A DNA stretch of 64,000 nt, taken from Hyphomicrobiaceae bacterium. GTDB taxonomy: Bacteria > Pseudomonadota > Alphaproteobacteria > Rhizobiales > Hyphomicrobiaceae. Positions 52,649-61,940 of this stretch are shown piece by piece. A program made the translations under genes and the position numbers. The stretch spans positions 43,408-107,407 of the forward strand of contig JALHMB010000011.1 of assembly GCA_022844275.1 (NCBI GenBank). Direction: 5' to 3'. Position 1 is the first letter of the stretch, and every line of letters starts with the position of its first letter. Under the pieces are notes generated by a model. That model searched no databases. It had not been told where the DNA came from and saw only the letters and a list, made by a program, of their open reading frames with translations.

Positions 52649-53698
52649 TCAAGTCCGGGCATTGGCTCGTGCGGCGTCAGCTGGCTCCCGACCCGCAGCA
52701 TCCTCGCTACCCGAACTCGCCCGTTCGCCGTTGAGGAGCTGGTTACCAACGCCGCCGTAGAGCGAGGCCTGCCGCGCGCGCAGCAAGCCGCGGACGACAC
52801 CGAGATGTAACGTCCCCCGCAAGAGATAGCGGCGCGATCGAACTGGAAAAAGAATGTTCAACGTAGCCATGACCAGACAATAGCCGGACTTGGCACTGGC
52901 GAGCGCGAGGGCTCCCCATCCGCTCCTTGACGATCGCACGAGCCACATGCCGTACGTCTGTCCCGATCTGAGACGGCGCCGCATGAGCCATACCAGGCGT
53001 GCGCGCTCGGCTGGCACCGGCTCGTAAACAGTCGCGTCAGGCGCGAAGGCGATGCGTCCCCCGAGATCGTGCAAGCGATAGAAATACTCCGTATCCTCAC
53101 CGCCCGAACGGCCAAGAGACAGGTCAAACCGTAATGAGCTGAAGGGCTCCCGGCGACGCATCAGGACATTGCACGTGTAGCCTGTCTGAATGACACCATT
53201 GACATAGGCCGGCGAGGTCGAGTGAAAGTCACCCTCGCACATCCACTTGGGCGCGTCGGCTCCATAAACCGCCGTAACCGGCCCGAGCACCACATCGGCG
53301 CTCGTGACTATGGCGGTTCGCAGCAGCGCGTCGAGCCAATGGGGGGAGACATGCTCGTCGTCGTCCACGAAGGCCACGAAATCGGCGGACGCCGCGTCGA
53401 GGCAAGAATTCCTCGCCAACGAAATGTTGGTGGCGGGCGCATGGACATAGCGGACCGGAATGCCGGTCTCGTCGGCAAAGGCTTCGGTCAACTGCCGCGC
53501 CGATGGGACCGTATCGTTGTCGGCAACGACCACCCGGAGGTCCACTCTGGGCCCGGCATTGGCCGCAATGGACCGCAGGGTTTTGGCCAGATAGGGGCGC
53601 CGGAAGGTGCAGACGCACACATCGACACGCGTTCGCGCAGGCTGGGTTGCCCCACCCTCCCGCTCACTTGCGTACACCCTATTGTCGCCGTCAGGCAC
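52649..53698 (-). CDS. Glycosyltransferase family 2, ExoM-like
   Basis: 349 residues, GTG start with GGAG eight bases upstream. Motifs: VCVCTFRRPYLAKTLRSI, VVVADNDTVPSARQ, ATNISLARNSCLDAASADFVAFVDDDEHVSPHWLDALL with the DDD metal site, and GRSGGEDTEYFYRL with the catalytic base. This order closely follows ExoM-type glucosyltransferases of rhizobial succinoglycan synthesis. The C-terminal ~90 residues are basic with one hydrophobic stretch, suggesting membrane contact. It starts a minus-strand group with the membrane protein and Wzz. Confidence 0.9.
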   Translation of the reverse strand: MPDGDNRVYASEREGGATQPARTRVDVCVCTFRRPYLAKTLRSIAANAGPRVDLRVVVADNDTVPSARQLTEAFADETGIPVRYVHAPATNISLARNSCLDAASADFVAFVDDDEHVSPHWLDALLRTAIVTSADVVLGPVTAVYGADAPKWMCEGDFHSTSPAYVNGVIQTGYTCNVLMRRREPFSSLRFDLSLGRSGGEDTEYFYRLHDLGGRIAFAPDATVYEPVPAERARLVWLMRRRLRSGQTYGMWLVRSSRSGWGALALASAKSGYCLVMATLNILFPVRSRRYLLRGTLHLGVVRGLLRARQASLYGGVGNQLLNGERASSGSEDAAGREPADAARANART

Positions 53699-54075
53699 CG
53701 TACCGACTCCAAATTTCGCTCAGAGGCGAACTGATCGTTGTTGGACCGATTTCTTACGATTGTTCAATCTAGGCATATCGTTACGCCCTTTGCTTGACAT
53801 GATCACTCTAAAGGCGTTCTCACAGTTAACTTCAATAGTAGCCTTTACTTTTCGGCAAGGCTGCCGTGGCTCTCGCGCCCAGTGGGTTAGCCATCATTCG
53901 AGAACTCCACTGCAAGACCGGTGCCTGCGCGGAGTTTTGCCTTAACACCGCTCCCTTGAGTGGGGCACATTGCCGCCGTCCGCAATCGCCATAGGCACCC
54001 CTCTCGGCTTGGCGACCGGCTGCGGGCTTCCGACAATGGCCCCGGAACACACCGAGGAACGGAGTTCGAGACCCT
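53699..54075. other. Divergent intergenic region between two GT2 genes
   Basis: 377 bases. The part 53740-53860 is AT-rich. A perfect TTGACA is at 53794-53799 on the + strand, but the hexamer 17 bases later (TTCTCA) is a poor -10, so a promoter is only possible. No ORF or RNA is supported. Confidence 0.45.
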
Positions 54076-55095
54076 ATGTCCGCAGACCATGATGACAACG
54101 TGTGCGTCTGCATTGCGGCCTACAATTCCGAACGCACGATCGCTCGCGCTGTCACATCTGCACTTCGACAATCGCACGTAACCGAGGTCATCGTCGTCGA
54201 CGATGCCTCGAAGGATGCGACGGCTGCAGCCGCACGGGCTTGCGACGACGGCAGCGGCCGCCTCTTGGTGACTGTTCTGGAGCGCAATGGTGGCCCTTCG
54301 GCGGCCCGGAATACAGCGCTTGCGCAGTCGCGCGCCGGCATCTTCTGCGTGCTCGACTCGGATGACTACTTTGTCTCCGACCGTATCGGGCGGCTACTCG
54401 GAACCGACCTTGGTGCCTGGGACTTCCTGGCTGACGACATTCTGATCGTTCCCGAACAGCTCCTCGATACCGCACCCGATCGACTGGCAGAGGAAGCCCC
54501 CCGCGTCCTGCTTGATCTCGACCTCCCGACATTCGTGCGGAGCAATATTATTGTTCCTGGACGGGAGCGCGGTGAACTCGGCTTCCTGAAGCCTCTGATC
54601 AGACGACGTTTCCTCGATACTCACGCTCTTACGTACGACCTGCGCATGCGCCTCGGCGAGGATTATGCGCTCTATGTCCGCGCATTGATGGCCGGCGCGC
54701 GCTTCAAGATCGTCGGCTTCAGCGGCTATGTTGCGGTCGAACGGTCGAATTCGCTCAGCGTCACTCATCGCGCCGCGGAGCTGGAGGCGATCGTCGACTT
54801 CGACAAGGCGTGCGTTAGGACACCCGAGCTGAGCGAAGCTTCGAGACTTGCCCTGGCTGAGCACGTGCGGGCGACCAAGCACCGGTGGGCCCTCGCCAGG
54901 GCGCTCGAGATTCGGCGCGAGGAAGGGGTCGGAGCAGCGCTGCGCTTCCTGTCCCAGCGGCCTGGGAGTGCGCCCTATGTCGCCTCACGCCTACTGCGCG
55001 CGCGCTCCGAACGTCTACGCCGTCGTCTCGGCGGCACCCAAGAAGCTCAGCGACCAAGACATCTCATCAGTCCGAAAATAGCGGGTGCGCGCTAG
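54076..55095 (+). CDS. Glycosyltransferase family 2
   Basis: 339 residues. GT2 fold with VCVCIAAYNSERTIARAVTSAL, VIVVDDASKDATAAAA, NGGPSAARNTALAQSRAG and DXD-type VLDSDDYFVSDRI; RLGEDYALYVRALM holds the likely catalytic base. The C-terminal ~80 residues are basic and helical. It is similar in layout to the GT2 half of the next protein, suggesting a local duplication. First of a + strand group with the GT2-GT4 fusion, the polymerase and the GH16 glycanase. Confidence 0.9.
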   Translation: MSADHDDNVCVCIAAYNSERTIARAVTSALRQSHVTEVIVVDDASKDATAAAARACDDGSGRLLVTVLERNGGPSAARNTALAQSRAGIFCVLDSDDYFVSDRIGRLLGTDLGAWDFLADDILIVPEQLLDTAPDRLAEEAPRVLLDLDLPTFVRSNIIVPGRERGELGFLKPLIRRRFLDTHALTYDLRMRLGEDYALYVRALMAGARFKIVGFSGYVAVERSNSLSVTHRAAELEAIVDFDKACVRTPELSEASRLALAEHVRATKHRWALARALEIRREEGVGAALRFLSQRPGSAPYVASRLLRARSERLRRRLGGTQEAQRPRHLISPKIAGAR

Positions 55096-55250
55096 GGCTG
55101 TCTCATGCACACGATGGAGCAAAATCATTGCCTGTTGCCGGCCGGAGCGTGTATCCGGAACGCTTGGCTCCTTTTAGAGATTGCTCCATTGACCCGTATT
55201 CATTGTGCCGCTTTCGGGTGCAGCGTCAGCACCAAGCCAAGGACTGCGCC

Positions 55251-57533
55251 GTGCTGACGCCCGATCCGATCGTCTCGGTCATTATTGCGAACTTCAATGC
55301 CGAGAAATTTCTGCCGGACGCGCTGACATCCGCGTGCGCGCAGACGCTTCGCGCGATCGAGATCATTGTCATCGACGATGCTTCTTCGGACGGAAGCGTC
55401 GAAATAGCCAACAGGTTCGCGAGAGAGGACGAGCGCGTCCGCGTCATTGCCCGAAAGACGCGCTCAGGTCCTGGCGCTGCCCGTAACGACGGACTTTCCG
55501 TGGCACGCGGACAATGGATCGCTGTCCTCGACAGTGACGACATGATGCATCCCGCGCGGCTCGAGGATCTGCTGCGGGCGGCTGAGCAGGCGAACGCAGA
55601 CATCTGTGCCGACGACCTGCTGATCTTCCAGGAGGGAGTTCCCCCCACGAGCCATCTCTCTCGGCGGCAGCGAAAGCTCGCTTGGATATCTGCTGCCGAC
55701 TTCGTCGACAGGATTTATTCGCGCGAAGCACCGCTCGGCTATCTGAAGCCGCTCATTCGCACAGCGTTCCTGCGCGCACACGACATCCGCTACAATCCCG
55801 ATCTCATGATCGGCGAAGACTACGACCTCGTGATACAGCTCTTGTCTAAGGGTGCAAAATTCCGCCTGCTGCCGACGCTCGGCTACTTCTATCGCAAGCA
55901 TAACAACTCGATCTCGCATCGATTATCGGGCGAGAACCTCGAGCACATGCTGGCGGCAGACGTGCGATTGCGTGCGCTGTTTCCGGAGAGCAGGTGCGAC
56001 GTCATGCGCGCCTTCGATGCGCGCCGCGCCTCAATAGAGCGCGCCCGCGCGTTCTCGACCATTGTCTCAGGACTCAAGGCGCGCAAATGGAGAGAGGCCG
56101 GTGCCGCGGCGCTGCGGCATCCGAGCGCCGTCGCGCTCCTCGTCATGCCCATCGCGGCGCGCCTGCGTCGATTGCGATTGCCGCACGTGAGGCAGACGGC
56201 CGGCGGCGACGATAAGCGCATATGCCTGATCTCGCGCCAGCGGCTGGTGGGGCATACCAACGGCAGCTCGACTTATCTGATCGCTCTGATGAGTGCGCTA
56301 CGCGACGCGGGGTACAAGATCACGTTGATCTCGCCGAGCGTTGCCACCTTCGGCCGTTGGCCGTTCCTGCTTCTGCGCCCCGAGATGGCGGTATTCGACG
56401 AAGTGCACGTTCGCGGCGCGTGGAAAGTAGGCAATCGATTGCGCGTGGCGAAAGATCCGCGCATCGCGCTCGCCGCCGCGTCGGCAATCGCCGCCCGATT
56501 TGCATCGCGACTCGGGCTAAAGATCGCCTCCTGGGACCGACCAGCGCCGTATGCCGGCGCCGAGCCCTGGCATCGCGATGATCAGCTGTACATCGCGCGA
56601 CACGCGCCGAGCGCGAGCCGGATCGTCCTGGCCGACTATGCTTTCACGACGCCCGCAATCCCGTATGCCCTAGCACCGCAGGCGCGAAGCGCCGTGATCA
56701 TGCATGACCATCTCTCAGCGCGCGCGGAGCGCTTTCGCGAGCAGCATCTCGCCGATTCCGTCACTGCGCTTGAGCCCACAACAGAAGCACGACTTCTGGC
56801 GCAAGCCGATGTCACCATCGCCATTCAGAAGCTCGAGGCGGAGGCTATCCAGCGGCTGTTGCCGGATCGCCAGGTGCTGCTTGTCCCACACGCCTGCCAC
56901 GCAGTCCCGGCGCCGCAGGTCGGCGACCGAGCGACCGTGCTTTTCGTCGGCAGCAGCACGGCACCGAACATCATCGGGCTGCGATGGTTTCTCGAGGGCG
57001 TGTGGCCCGAGATCAGAAGAAGGATCCCCAATTGTCTGCTTTTGGTCGCCGGGAGCGTCGCGACGAGCTTTCCGACTGAGACCGCGGGCGCCCAGTTCCT
57101 TGGAATAGTGACCGATCTAGCGCCCCTCTACGCACGAGCCGGCGTCGTGATATCACCGCTGACGATTGGCTCGGGGTTGAAGATCAAGCTCATCGAAGCC
57201 CTCGGGCAGGGCAAAGCGATTGTTGCCACGAGCGCGTCGACCGAAGGCTGCGAGGATGAGGTTATCCAGGCCACCCTGCAGCGGGACGACCCGCAGGCGT
57301 TCGCCGATGCCGTGGTGGAACTCCTCTCCAACGACGAGCTCCGTCGCTCGAAAGCAGCGCAAGCGCTGGACGTCGCACGCCGCCTCTACTCGGCCGAGGC
57401 CAGCTATGGCGCACTGCTGGCCTTCGTGAACGCCGATGCGCCTCACGGTCAGAACCTAAAGCCCCGACAAGCAGCATCGGAGGCTTGGACCGAGAGCAGC
57501 ATGGACACCGCACAAAGGCACTCGCTAACCTGA
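55251..57533 (+). CDS. Two-domain glycosyltransferase, GT2 fused to GT4
   Basis: 760 residues from GTG at 55251 (AAGGA seven bases upstream). The frame is open further back to 54885, but that part lies inside the preceding gene in another frame. Residues 1-~270 are GT2: VSVIIANFNAEKFLPDAL, VIDDASSDGSVEIA, VLDSDDMMHPARL, MIGEDYDLVIQLL. After a helical linker, residues ~320-750 form a GT-B enzyme of GT4 type: GHTNGSSTYLIALMSALRDAG, VLFVGSSTAPNIIGLRWFLEGV, and the donor-site SPLTIGSGLKIKLIEALGQGKAIVATS. Two consecutive sugar additions by one protein are likely. The overlapping polymerase gene follows. Confidence 0.9.
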   Translation: MLTPDPIVSVIIANFNAEKFLPDALTSACAQTLRAIEIIVIDDASSDGSVEIANRFAREDERVRVIARKTRSGPGAARNDGLSVARGQWIAVLDSDDMMHPARLEDLLRAAEQANADICADDLLIFQEGVPPTSHLSRRQRKLAWISAADFVDRIYSREAPLGYLKPLIRTAFLRAHDIRYNPDLMIGEDYDLVIQLLSKGAKFRLLPTLGYFYRKHNNSISHRLSGENLEHMLAADVRLRALFPESRCDVMRAFDARRASIERARAFSTIVSGLKARKWREAGAAALRHPSAVALLVMPIAARLRRLRLPHVRQTAGGDDKRICLISRQRLVGHTNGSSTYLIALMSALRDAGYKITLISPSVATFGRWPFLLLRPEMAVFDEVHVRGAWKVGNRLRVAKDPRIALAAASAIAARFASRLGLKIASWDRPAPYAGAEPWHRDDQLYIARHAPSASRIVLADYAFTTPAIPYALAPQARSAVIMHDHLSARAERFREQHLADSVTALEPTTEARLLAQADVTIAIQKLEAEAIQRLLPDRQVLLVPHACHAVPAPQVGDRATVLFVGSSTAPNIIGLRWFLEGVWPEIRRRIPNCLLLVAGSVATSFPTETAGAQFLGIVTDLAPLYARAGVVISPLTIGSGLKIKLIEALGQGKAIVATSASTEGCEDEVIQATLQRDDPQAFADAVVELLSNDELRRSKAAQALDVARRLYSAEASYGALLAFVNADAPHGQNLKPRQAASEAWTESSMDTAQRHSLT

Positions 57534-57565
57534 TCCCAGCCTGGATCAGCATTAGGGTTTGGACA

Positions 57566-58786
57566 ATGACCGCAGTGCCGATGACAGATGATAGTGCGGG
57601 CGGCCCGTTGTCGAAGTCCGCCATCGCCTTCGATCTGAAATTCGTACTTTGGACGACCTTCTTCTTCGTCACTTCTACGGCGATCAGGCATTTGGGCACC
57701 TACCCAACCCAAATCACCTGGATGGTCGCCGACCTCGCCGCGATCGGCCTGTTCGTCCGTTACCAGTCGCAGTTTATTAACATCGCGCTCGGCAATCTCG
57801 TATTCATGAGCTGGCCGCTCATTGCCTCCTTGTCGGCACTCTGGTCGTTGATGCCGATACTCAGCTTCGGCCACGGCATTCAGTTGCTGATGACGACAAT
57901 GGTCGCGTTCCTGCTCTGCATTCAACTTCGCTTGGAGCAGCTCATCTCGGTTGTCTTCTGGGCCTTGCTGCTGGCGGCGGGCCTCACGCTCGTGTCCGAA
58001 CTGCTGGTGCCGAGCCCATTCGGAGAGGCGGGCTGGCGCGGCGGCTTCCCGCATAAGAACATCATGGGCTCTGCCATGGCTCTCCTGGTGGTCACGGCCT
58101 GTTGCCTTTTCCTGGCTGGGCGATGGCGTTTGATCTCTTTCGCCGCCATCGGATTGGGCCTCTTCCTGCTCGCAAAGTCGAGCTCGGCCGCGGCTGTCCT
58201 GTCGCTCGCGGTGACCCTTGGACCTCTGCCTTTCGTCTATGCCTATCTGCGCAGCCGCGCGTCTTCGCTCCTCTTCATTGGCGCAGCGGTCGTGGCTGCA
58301 GCGGTCGGCGGAGTGGCGCTCTACATTTCGATGATTGCAATAGGGCTTGACCCAATTGATATCGTTCTGGGCGCGGTTGGAAAGGACCGGACCCTGACAG
58401 GTCGCACGATGCTCTGGGACATGGCTGAGGAGGCAATCGAGAAGAGACCACTATTGGGCTTCGGCTACAAAGCCTACTGGACCGATCTACCAGCAGAGAT
58501 GCGAGTCCTCCTGGCGACCGTGGGAGGGGTGTTTCACTTTCACAACAACTATCTGGACGTGGCCGTCGCCTTCGGCTTCATCGGCCCGATCCTCCTGGCT
58601 CTAGGCGTTCTCATCGCCCTTGGGCGGAACATTCGCAGGATCCTAAATGGATCGGATAGCATCGACGCTTGGCCGTTCCTGATCGTGGTGCAGGCCCTCG
58701 TGCTGACGTTCGTCGAGAATATTTTGTTCTGGAACCACGGCATGTGGCAGGTCTTGTTCATCGCGGTCGCAATAGTCCGCAGATGA
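57566..58786 (+). CDS. Wzy-like EPS polymerase / O-antigen ligase family protein
   Basis: 406 residues from the ATG at 57566; a TTG at 57485 in the same frame would overlap the previous gene. About ten or eleven membrane helices with a large periplasmic loop containing GAVGKDRTLTGRTMLWDMAEEAIEKRPLLGFGYKAYW and HFHNNYLDVAVAFGFIG, the Wzy_C pattern found in ExoQ/WaaL-type proteins (TGR-x-x-LW and the conserved His-Asn). It should polymerise the flipped repeat units in the periplasm, working with the Wzx, Wzz and ExoF-like proteins of the locus. Confidence 0.9.
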   Translation: MTAVPMTDDSAGGPLSKSAIAFDLKFVLWTTFFFVTSTAIRHLGTYPTQITWMVADLAAIGLFVRYQSQFINIALGNLVFMSWPLIASLSALWSLMPILSFGHGIQLLMTTMVAFLLCIQLRLEQLISVVFWALLLAAGLTLVSELLVPSPFGEAGWRGGFPHKNIMGSAMALLVVTACCLFLAGRWRLISFAAIGLGLFLLAKSSSAAAVLSLAVTLGPLPFVYAYLRSRASSLLFIGAAVVAAAVGGVALYISMIAIGLDPIDIVLGAVGKDRTLTGRTMLWDMAEEAIEKRPLLGFGYKAYWTDLPAEMRVLLATVGGVFHFHNNYLDVAVAFGFIGPILLALGVLIALGRNIRRILNGSDSIDAWPFLIVVQALVLTFVENILFWNHGMWQVLFIAVAIVRR

Positions 58787-58805
58787 AGGATACGGAGTGT
58801 ATCGC

Positions 58806-59588
58806 ATGCGTTTTCTCGCCCTGCTCTTCTGCACTCTCCCCTTCTCGACAGCTCTCGCTCAGGGAACATCCTTCTTCGACCCGTTCAAGACCATCGACGG
58901 TACAAGATGGCAGGTCTCGGATGGTTGGGTGAATGGCGGCTGGCACGGCTGTCGGTGGTCGAAGAACAACCTGCGGCTCGTCGATGGCGGGCTCGAACTC
59001 AGCATCACGAATACGCCGCTCGGCGATCGCGCCTTCACGTGCGGCGAGCTCATGTCCCGCCCGGTGTACAGCTACGGCACCTTCGAGGTGCGCATGAAGC
59101 CAGCTGCCAGGAACCCGGGAATCGTGTCGGCGTTCTTCACCTATACGGGGCAGGCTCACGGCAATCCGCACCATGAGATCGATTTCGAATTCATCGGCAC
59201 GCGGGCGAGGAACGTGGATGTCGCCATCCACACCGGCAAAGGCCCTGATGGACGCGACGTGGTGCTCGACTTCGATCCGCGCGCCAGCATGAATGACTAT
59301 GCCTATCATTGGACGCCCGATCGCATTACCTGGTACGCGAACGGCAAGCTCATCCGCGAGATCAAGAGGGAGGAGGGCAAGGCCTTTCCCTCGCTCCCGG
59401 GCAAGCTCTACATCAGTCTGTGGAGCGGCAACGATGGCTTGAACAGCTGGCTCGGCAAGTTCAGCTATCCGGGCACTCCCCTCGTCGCGAGCTACGCGTA
59501 CATCGCCTATACGAAGCTCGGCGAGGACTGCCAGTTTCCCGAGTCGATCGTCTGCAAGCTCGGCAAGGACGTACTCAACGGCAAGTGA
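58806..59588 (+). CDS. Secreted family 16 glycoside hydrolase (ExoK-like)
   Basis: 260 residues from the ATG at 58806 (GGAG eight bases upstream); GTG at 58797 is also possible. A signal peptide MRFLALLFCTLPFSTALAQ is followed by a GH16 jelly roll: RWQVSDGWVNGGWHGCRW, the catalytic Glu-x-Asp-x-Glu in HHEIDFEFIG, and YAYHWTPDRITWYANGKLIR. ExoK and related enzymes cleave nascent EPS to low-molecular-weight forms. Twenty bases from the polymerase stop, so probably co-expressed with it. Its presence suggests beta-1,3/1,4-glucosidic linkages in the polymer, or a clearing function during export. Confidence 0.92.
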   Translation: MRFLALLFCTLPFSTALAQGTSFFDPFKTIDGTRWQVSDGWVNGGWHGCRWSKNNLRLVDGGLELSITNTPLGDRAFTCGELMSRPVYSYGTFEVRMKPAARNPGIVSAFFTYTGQAHGNPHHEIDFEFIGTRARNVDVAIHTGKGPDGRDVVLDFDPRASMNDYAYHWTPDRITWYANGKLIREIKREEGKAFPSLPGKLYISLWSGNDGLNSWLGKFSYPGTPLVASYAYIAYTKLGEDCQFPESIVCKLGKDVLNGK

Positions 59589-59603
59589 TTACAGCCGATC
59601 AGC

Positions 59604-60875
59604 CTATGGCAGCGCTTTGCTTGCGCGCTTCTCGGCCAGCAGACCGAGTAGCGCCGCCGTATCCGTTTCATCGACGAAGAGATCGCGCGGCGCGCGGCGT
59701 GCCGCTTCGGCCAGCATCTTGAAACGACTAGCATCCATCGCCAGCAGCCACGCAGACAGGCTCTGGTCGATCGGCTCCTTCAACGTTACGCCGAGACTGT
59801 CCCGCGCGACCTTGTCGCCGGTGGCCGTTCCTTCGCGTGCAATCGCTATCGCGTTGAAGAGACCGCCCTCGTAGAGTCGGTTCGGCAGGAGCCAGTCGGA
59901 GTTCGAGCCCGCGTCGAGAAAATCCATGGCCCACGTGAAGTGAAGCTGGCCGTAGATTTCCGGCAGGTCGCGCGGGCTTTGGTAGGGTCCGAGATAGTGA
60001 ATGTTTGGGCGACCACTCGTGGCTGCAAGCATGGCCTCCTTCGAGATGTCTTCTTCGGAGAGCGTGCCGCGAATCTGGACGACGACGTTGTCAGGATAGG
60101 CGTCTGCAAGCCGGCTCAGGATGCCGAGGCTCCGGATGCATCTAAGCGTACCGAACCACCCGATGTTCCAGGGTGGCTCGCCCGGCGGCGCGTCCCGACT
60201 GACTGCAGGGACCGCGGCAAACTGAGACGCAGAGACCTTGTTCTCGAGTAAGAACCAGGGACCGGCGTAGCCTTGCTGCGGCTCGAAGTAGCGCGTCATG
60301 AACATGGGTGAGCTGACCACGAGGAGGTCACACGCCGCCAGCAGACGACGCTCACACCAGCGGAACCCAGACTTCAACGCGCCAGTTCCGACGAAGGCGC
60401 GCTGCACATCGAGAACCTCGTAAACCAGCTGCGCCGGTGATCGCGAGAGCCATTTCGCAATCGTCGCGAGCGCCATCATGTCGAAATTGCGCGCATAGAT
60501 GACGTCGCAGTCGAGGAGAGCGCGACGATGCCGCATGACCGTCCACAAGCCGCTGAGGAGCTTCGGCAGCCGCGAGAGATAGTTCCGATCGACGGTCGCA
60601 CCAAGAGCAACGTTCTCCCACACCGGATCGGGCTTCTCTTTGTCCCGCTCGCGATGGAACATGAATCCGATGACGGAGGCGCCTGCGTCCTGGAAGGCCT
60701 TCGCGCGCTTGATGACGACGCTTTCCCTCGCGTCATGCGCGAAGAACGCGATCCGTCGTACGCGGGTGCGCTCAGCCACCGCATTCTCAGCGTCGGACTT
60801 GCGCCGGGCCTCATCAGCAGCGACAACCGTCACGGCGACGCTCGGATCGGCTACTGGGTTCTTGCGCGGTGACAA
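59604..60875 (-). CDS. Glycosyltransferase, GT-B/GT4-like
   Basis: 423 residues. A ~38-residue polar N-terminus precedes RRIAFFAHDARESVVIKRAKAFQDAGASVIGFMF, the acceptor-domain start. DVIYARNFDMMALATIAKW and LVYEVLDVQRAFVG follow, as in GT4-like enzymes of EPS clusters (WcaL-type layout). The donor domain has WNIGWFGTLRCIRSLGIL and the acidic LPNRLYEGGLFNAIAIA in place of the usual E-x7-E. It converges with the GH16 gene (15 bases between stops) and is co-directional with the right regulator copy, whose stop lies 185 bases upstream. Confidence 0.82.
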   Translation of the reverse strand: MSPRKNPVADPSVAVTVVAADEARRKSDAENAVAERTRVRRIAFFAHDARESVVIKRAKAFQDAGASVIGFMFHRERDKEKPDPVWENVALGATVDRNYLSRLPKLLSGLWTVMRHRRALLDCDVIYARNFDMMALATIAKWLSRSPAQLVYEVLDVQRAFVGTGALKSGFRWCERRLLAACDLLVVSSPMFMTRYFEPQQGYAGPWFLLENKVSASQFAAVPAVSRDAPPGEPPWNIGWFGTLRCIRSLGILSRLADAYPDNVVVQIRGTLSEEDISKEAMLAATSGRPNIHYLGPYQSPRDLPEIYGQLHFTWAMDFLDAGSNSDWLLPNRLYEGGLFNAIAIAREGTATGDKVARDSLGVTLKEPIDQSLSAWLLAMDASRFKMLAEAARRAPRDLFVDETDTAALLGLLAEKRASKALP

Positions 60876-61060
60876 GCGCGGTCTCCCATGAGGCTCTTTT
60901 CCCTAGCGCATCTCGCGCACGAGCGAATACCAACAGCAGAATACGATGACTGGATGGTTGGCGACAGACCGCGGAATGCTTCTCTACAGACTGGGAGATG
61001 CAGAAAGGGGCCGTGACGCGGCCCCCGCGCACACTCTGAAAGCGTGAATGCGGCCTACGC

Positions 61061-61840
61061 TCAATGCTCCTGAAGTAGTCCTGAGGCGAGGTAAGCGACT
61101 TCGGTTCGGTTCTTGGCGTTGAGCTTCTTCATGATGTTGCGCACGTGAACCTTGACCGTGCTCTCGCACATGTTGAGCTCGTAGGCGATGATCTTGTTCG
61201 CCTTGCCCTTGCGCAGGGCGTCGATCACCGCAACCTGACGCCGCGTGAACATGCCCTTCGGACCCGGCCCCGCGGATTGGCGGTCCGCCATCAGCTTGCG
61301 CGCCGCAAGCAGGCTGCCCGCCGGAAAATACTGCCCGCCCGCCGCAACCAGGCGCAGCGCGTGCGCCGCAACCTCGAGCGAGATGTCCGCCGGCATGAAC
61401 CCGTTCGCACCCTTGTCCATCACCGTCATGACGAGCTCGGGATCCTCCGCATCCGACATCACGACGACCGGCACGCTGCCACCCGCTGCCTGCAGGCGCG
61501 AGAGCTGTGCATCGGCTTCGCGCACGCCGAGACCGATCGCGCACAGCACCACGATCGCGGCCTTCAGCTGATCCGCCCGCGCCAGATACTCCTCGACGCT
61601 CGCAACGCCGACACCGTCGAGCGTCGTCGCCTCCGACAGGATCGACTGGATGCAGCCGCGCACGAACGCGCGCCGCTCGATGATGACGACCGACATCGAC
61701 ATCGGCACCGCGCCAAGAGAGGCCGTCGCGACAGGCTCGCCGTTCACCTCACTCACGCGCGGCGTGCCGTTCTGACGTGCCGGCTTGTCCTGGATTGAAG
61801 CGATTTTGCTCGAAACCGAGCGCTGCGGAGAGGTACGCAT
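61061..61840 (-). CDS. LuxR/NarL-type regulator with degenerate receiver, right copy
   Basis: Identical over all 259 residues to the protein at 16075-16854, with the same non-phosphorylatable receiver (Glu55-Arg56, Cys100, Pro150) and intact LuxR helix-turn-helix at 197-252. Here the gene reads toward the EPS locus and could be followed by the GT4-like gene on the same strand. Two identical expressed copies would double dosage. Losing the segment between the repeats by recombination would leave one intact regulator gene. Confidence 0.93.
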   Translation of the reverse strand: MRTSPQRSVSSKIASIQDKPARQNGTPRVSEVNGEPVATASLGAVPMSMSVVIIERRAFVRGCIQSILSEATTLDGVGVASVEEYLARADQLKAAIVVLCAIGLGVREADAQLSRLQAAGGSVPVVVMSDAEDPELVMTVMDKGANGFMPADISLEVAAHALRLVAAGGQYFPAGSLLAARKLMADRQSAGPGPKGMFTRRQVAVIDALRKGKANKIIAYELNMCESTVKVHVRNIMKKLNAKNRTEVAYLASGLLQEH

Positions 61841-61931
61841 TTTTACTCACTCAGCCTCTGGCCAATACGGGCGATGCACACTGATCCGCCGCCCACTGAT
61901 CATGCCTAAGTCATCCCTCAATGGGACGTAC

Positions 61932-61940
61932 TTTATACCA
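61932..61940 (-). promoter_or_regulatory. Putative extended -10 promoter of the right regulator gene
   Basis: TGGTATAAA on the minus strand, the same element and distance to the start codon as in the left repeat copy, so the whole promoter region is duplicated with the gene. Confidence 0.4.
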
